Assembly: GCA_035534175.1 (NCBI GenBank)
Contig: DATLSM010000028.1
Location: 1 to 7,246, forward strand
Direction of reading: 5' to 3'
DNA length: 7,246 bases
From: DATLSM01 sp035534175
Lineage (GTDB): Bacteria > Actinomycetota > Thermoleophilia > Solirubrobacterales > 70-9
Shown here: positions 6,606-7,246 of the stretch, piece after piece
Layout of the letters: each line of letters starts with the position of its first letter
How positions within the stretch are numbered: the first letter of the stretch is position 1
Made by a program: the position numbers and the translations under genes
Notes under the pieces: model-generated
Told to the model about the DNA's origin: nothing
Seen by the model: the letters and a program-made list of their open reading frames with translations, nothing else
The model's database searches: none

Positions 6606-7100
6606 TCAGCGAACTCGCGCGTCCGCGCGGGTCCGTCGTTGCACTGCGGCGAGCAGGCTGCGCGTGACCACCACGTGCGCCCGCGTGCCAATCACCAGAC
6701 CGCGGTAGAGGTTCCCCTTTATGCCGGGGAAATCCGCCCGCGTCTCCGCCGCAAGGCGGGTACCGCTGGTGCTCAGGTCTTGGAGGCGGAAGATCAGCGC
6801 ATAGCGGGAGAAACGGTGCTCTCCGGCGAGCGCCAGGGTCGCCGGCTCCTCGGCTTCGAGGACGTGAAAGCCGGGGCAGGTCGAGCCCACCGCCAGAGGC
6901 CGCAGGCCGGAGCTCTCGACGTCGACACAGCCAAGGATGCGCGCAATCCCCTCCGCTCCACAGGTTGTGAAGGCGCCCGCGACCACGCCAAGCAGGGCTG
7001 TCCACGCGCTCTGGGGGCTCACAGCCATGACCCGAGCGTGCTCGTCGATGTGGGTCAGGCGCCCGAGCTCGGTGAGTGCCCCTGTGGAACCGTCGCTCAC
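6606..7100 (-). CDS. SRPBCC/DUF2867-like small protein
   Basis: The protein has 164 residues when started at GTG 7100-7098. I chose this start because it overlaps the stop of the upstream gene by four bases (GTGA) and has a GGGGCG about five bases before it. An in-frame TTG at 7193 would add 31 residues lying over the neighbour's coding end. After a polar N-terminus the order is ARVMAVSPQSAW (helix-grip-type start), a central segment ending GFHVLEAEEP, the pair GEHRFSRYALIFRL and TRLAAETRADFPG, and a C-terminal helix NLYRGLVIGTRAH followed by VVVTRSLL. I recall this order from actinobacterial proteins annotated as DUF2867 or SRPBCC (polyketide cyclase/START-like), which enclose a hydrophobic ligand cavity. 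Substrate and role are unknown. No signal peptide or membrane segment is apparent. The gene converges on the plus-strand set and is probably translationally coupled to the gene at 7097-7246. Confidence 0.75.
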   Translation of the reverse strand: MSDGSTGALTELGRLTHIDEHARVMAVSPQSAWTALLGVVAGAFTTCGAEGIARILGCVDVESSGLRPLAVGSTCPGFHVLEAEEPATLALAGEHRFSRYALIFRLQDLSTSGTRLAAETRADFPGIKGNLYRGLVIGTRAHVVVTRSLLAAVQRRTRADARVR

Positions 7101-7246
7101 GTTTTCGCCCCATGCTCCGTGGGTCCGCCTGCAACTGTTCCGAGTGGCCCGTCGGCCCAGAAGTTCTCGGCCAGGCCGCGTCGGGTCTGCCAAAGCTCTC
7201 CCTTCCGGGTGAAGTCGAGGACCCCGCGCCCGCCGTCGGCGTCGGG
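7097..7246 (-). CDS. C-terminal end of an unidentified protein (cut by the right edge)
   Basis: The last 49 residues and the stop are visible. The frame is fully open to the window edge and reads like natural protein: GRGVLDFTRKGELWQTRRGL, then AENFWADGPLGTVAGG and a polar tail ending EHGAKT. The TGA at 7099-7097 overlaps the GTG start of the downstream SRPBCC-like gene, a typical coupled-operon junction that supports both calls. The aromatic-rich segment around ELWQTRR and ENFWADGPLG does not let me name a family. The gene's start and most of its domains lie beyond 7246. Confidence 0.65.
   Translation of the reverse strand, partial: PDADGGRGVLDFTRKGELWQTRRGLAENFWADGPLGTVAGGPTEHGAKT

Noticed and set aside
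6535..7134. 199-codon minus-strand frame overlapping the SRPBCC-like gene
   Set aside because: Its translation is Arg/Pro-rich and shows no motifs, whereas the frame at 6606-7100 has recognisable family features and a coupled start.

Overview
The window is GC-rich, with coding sequence dominated by Ala, Arg, Glu and Gly codons ending in G or C. Together with the protein types present, this suggests a high-GC actinobacterium. The Thermoleophilia/Solirubrobacterales are my best guess, but no marker in the window proves it.

Left flank (1 to about 1390). I see no intact gene here. The minus strand carries (i) the start of, or a piece of, an unidentified protein running off the left edge, (ii) a strongly biased Ala/Glu/Lys-rich stretch (about 436-1045) that reads as protein only if the frame is changed several times, so it is probably a decayed gene, and (iii) a short protein-like tail at 1139-1273. 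The flank ends in a tRNA-like 3' end (T arm plus 3' acceptor strand, 1358-1392) without a matching 5' half. This looks like the scar of an integrative element or a broken tRNA gene, 11 bases before the first real gene.

Centre (1404-6538). Three plus-strand genes lie in a row with gaps of 67 bases each. The first is a divergent leucyl-tRNA synthetase paralogue of 728 residues. It keeps both ATP-site signatures and two four-cysteine zinc sites, but appears to have lost leucine-pocket residues, the editing threonine-rich motif and the C-terminal domain. The second is a fold-type II PLP enzyme of the threonine synthase family with an N-terminal zinc ribbon. The third is a polytopic membrane protein resembling uncharacterised GT-C-like glycosyltransferases. 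An amino-acid-activating enzyme next to an amino-acid-forming PLP enzyme suggests that the first two may work together on a non-leucine amino acid. That pair is the most interesting part of the window.

Right flank (6606-7246). Two minus-strand genes converge on the central set and overlap by four bases (GTGA). The upstream one is cut by the window edge and is unidentified. The downstream one encodes a small SRPBCC/DUF2867-like protein. A short perfect hairpin lies between the convergent genes.
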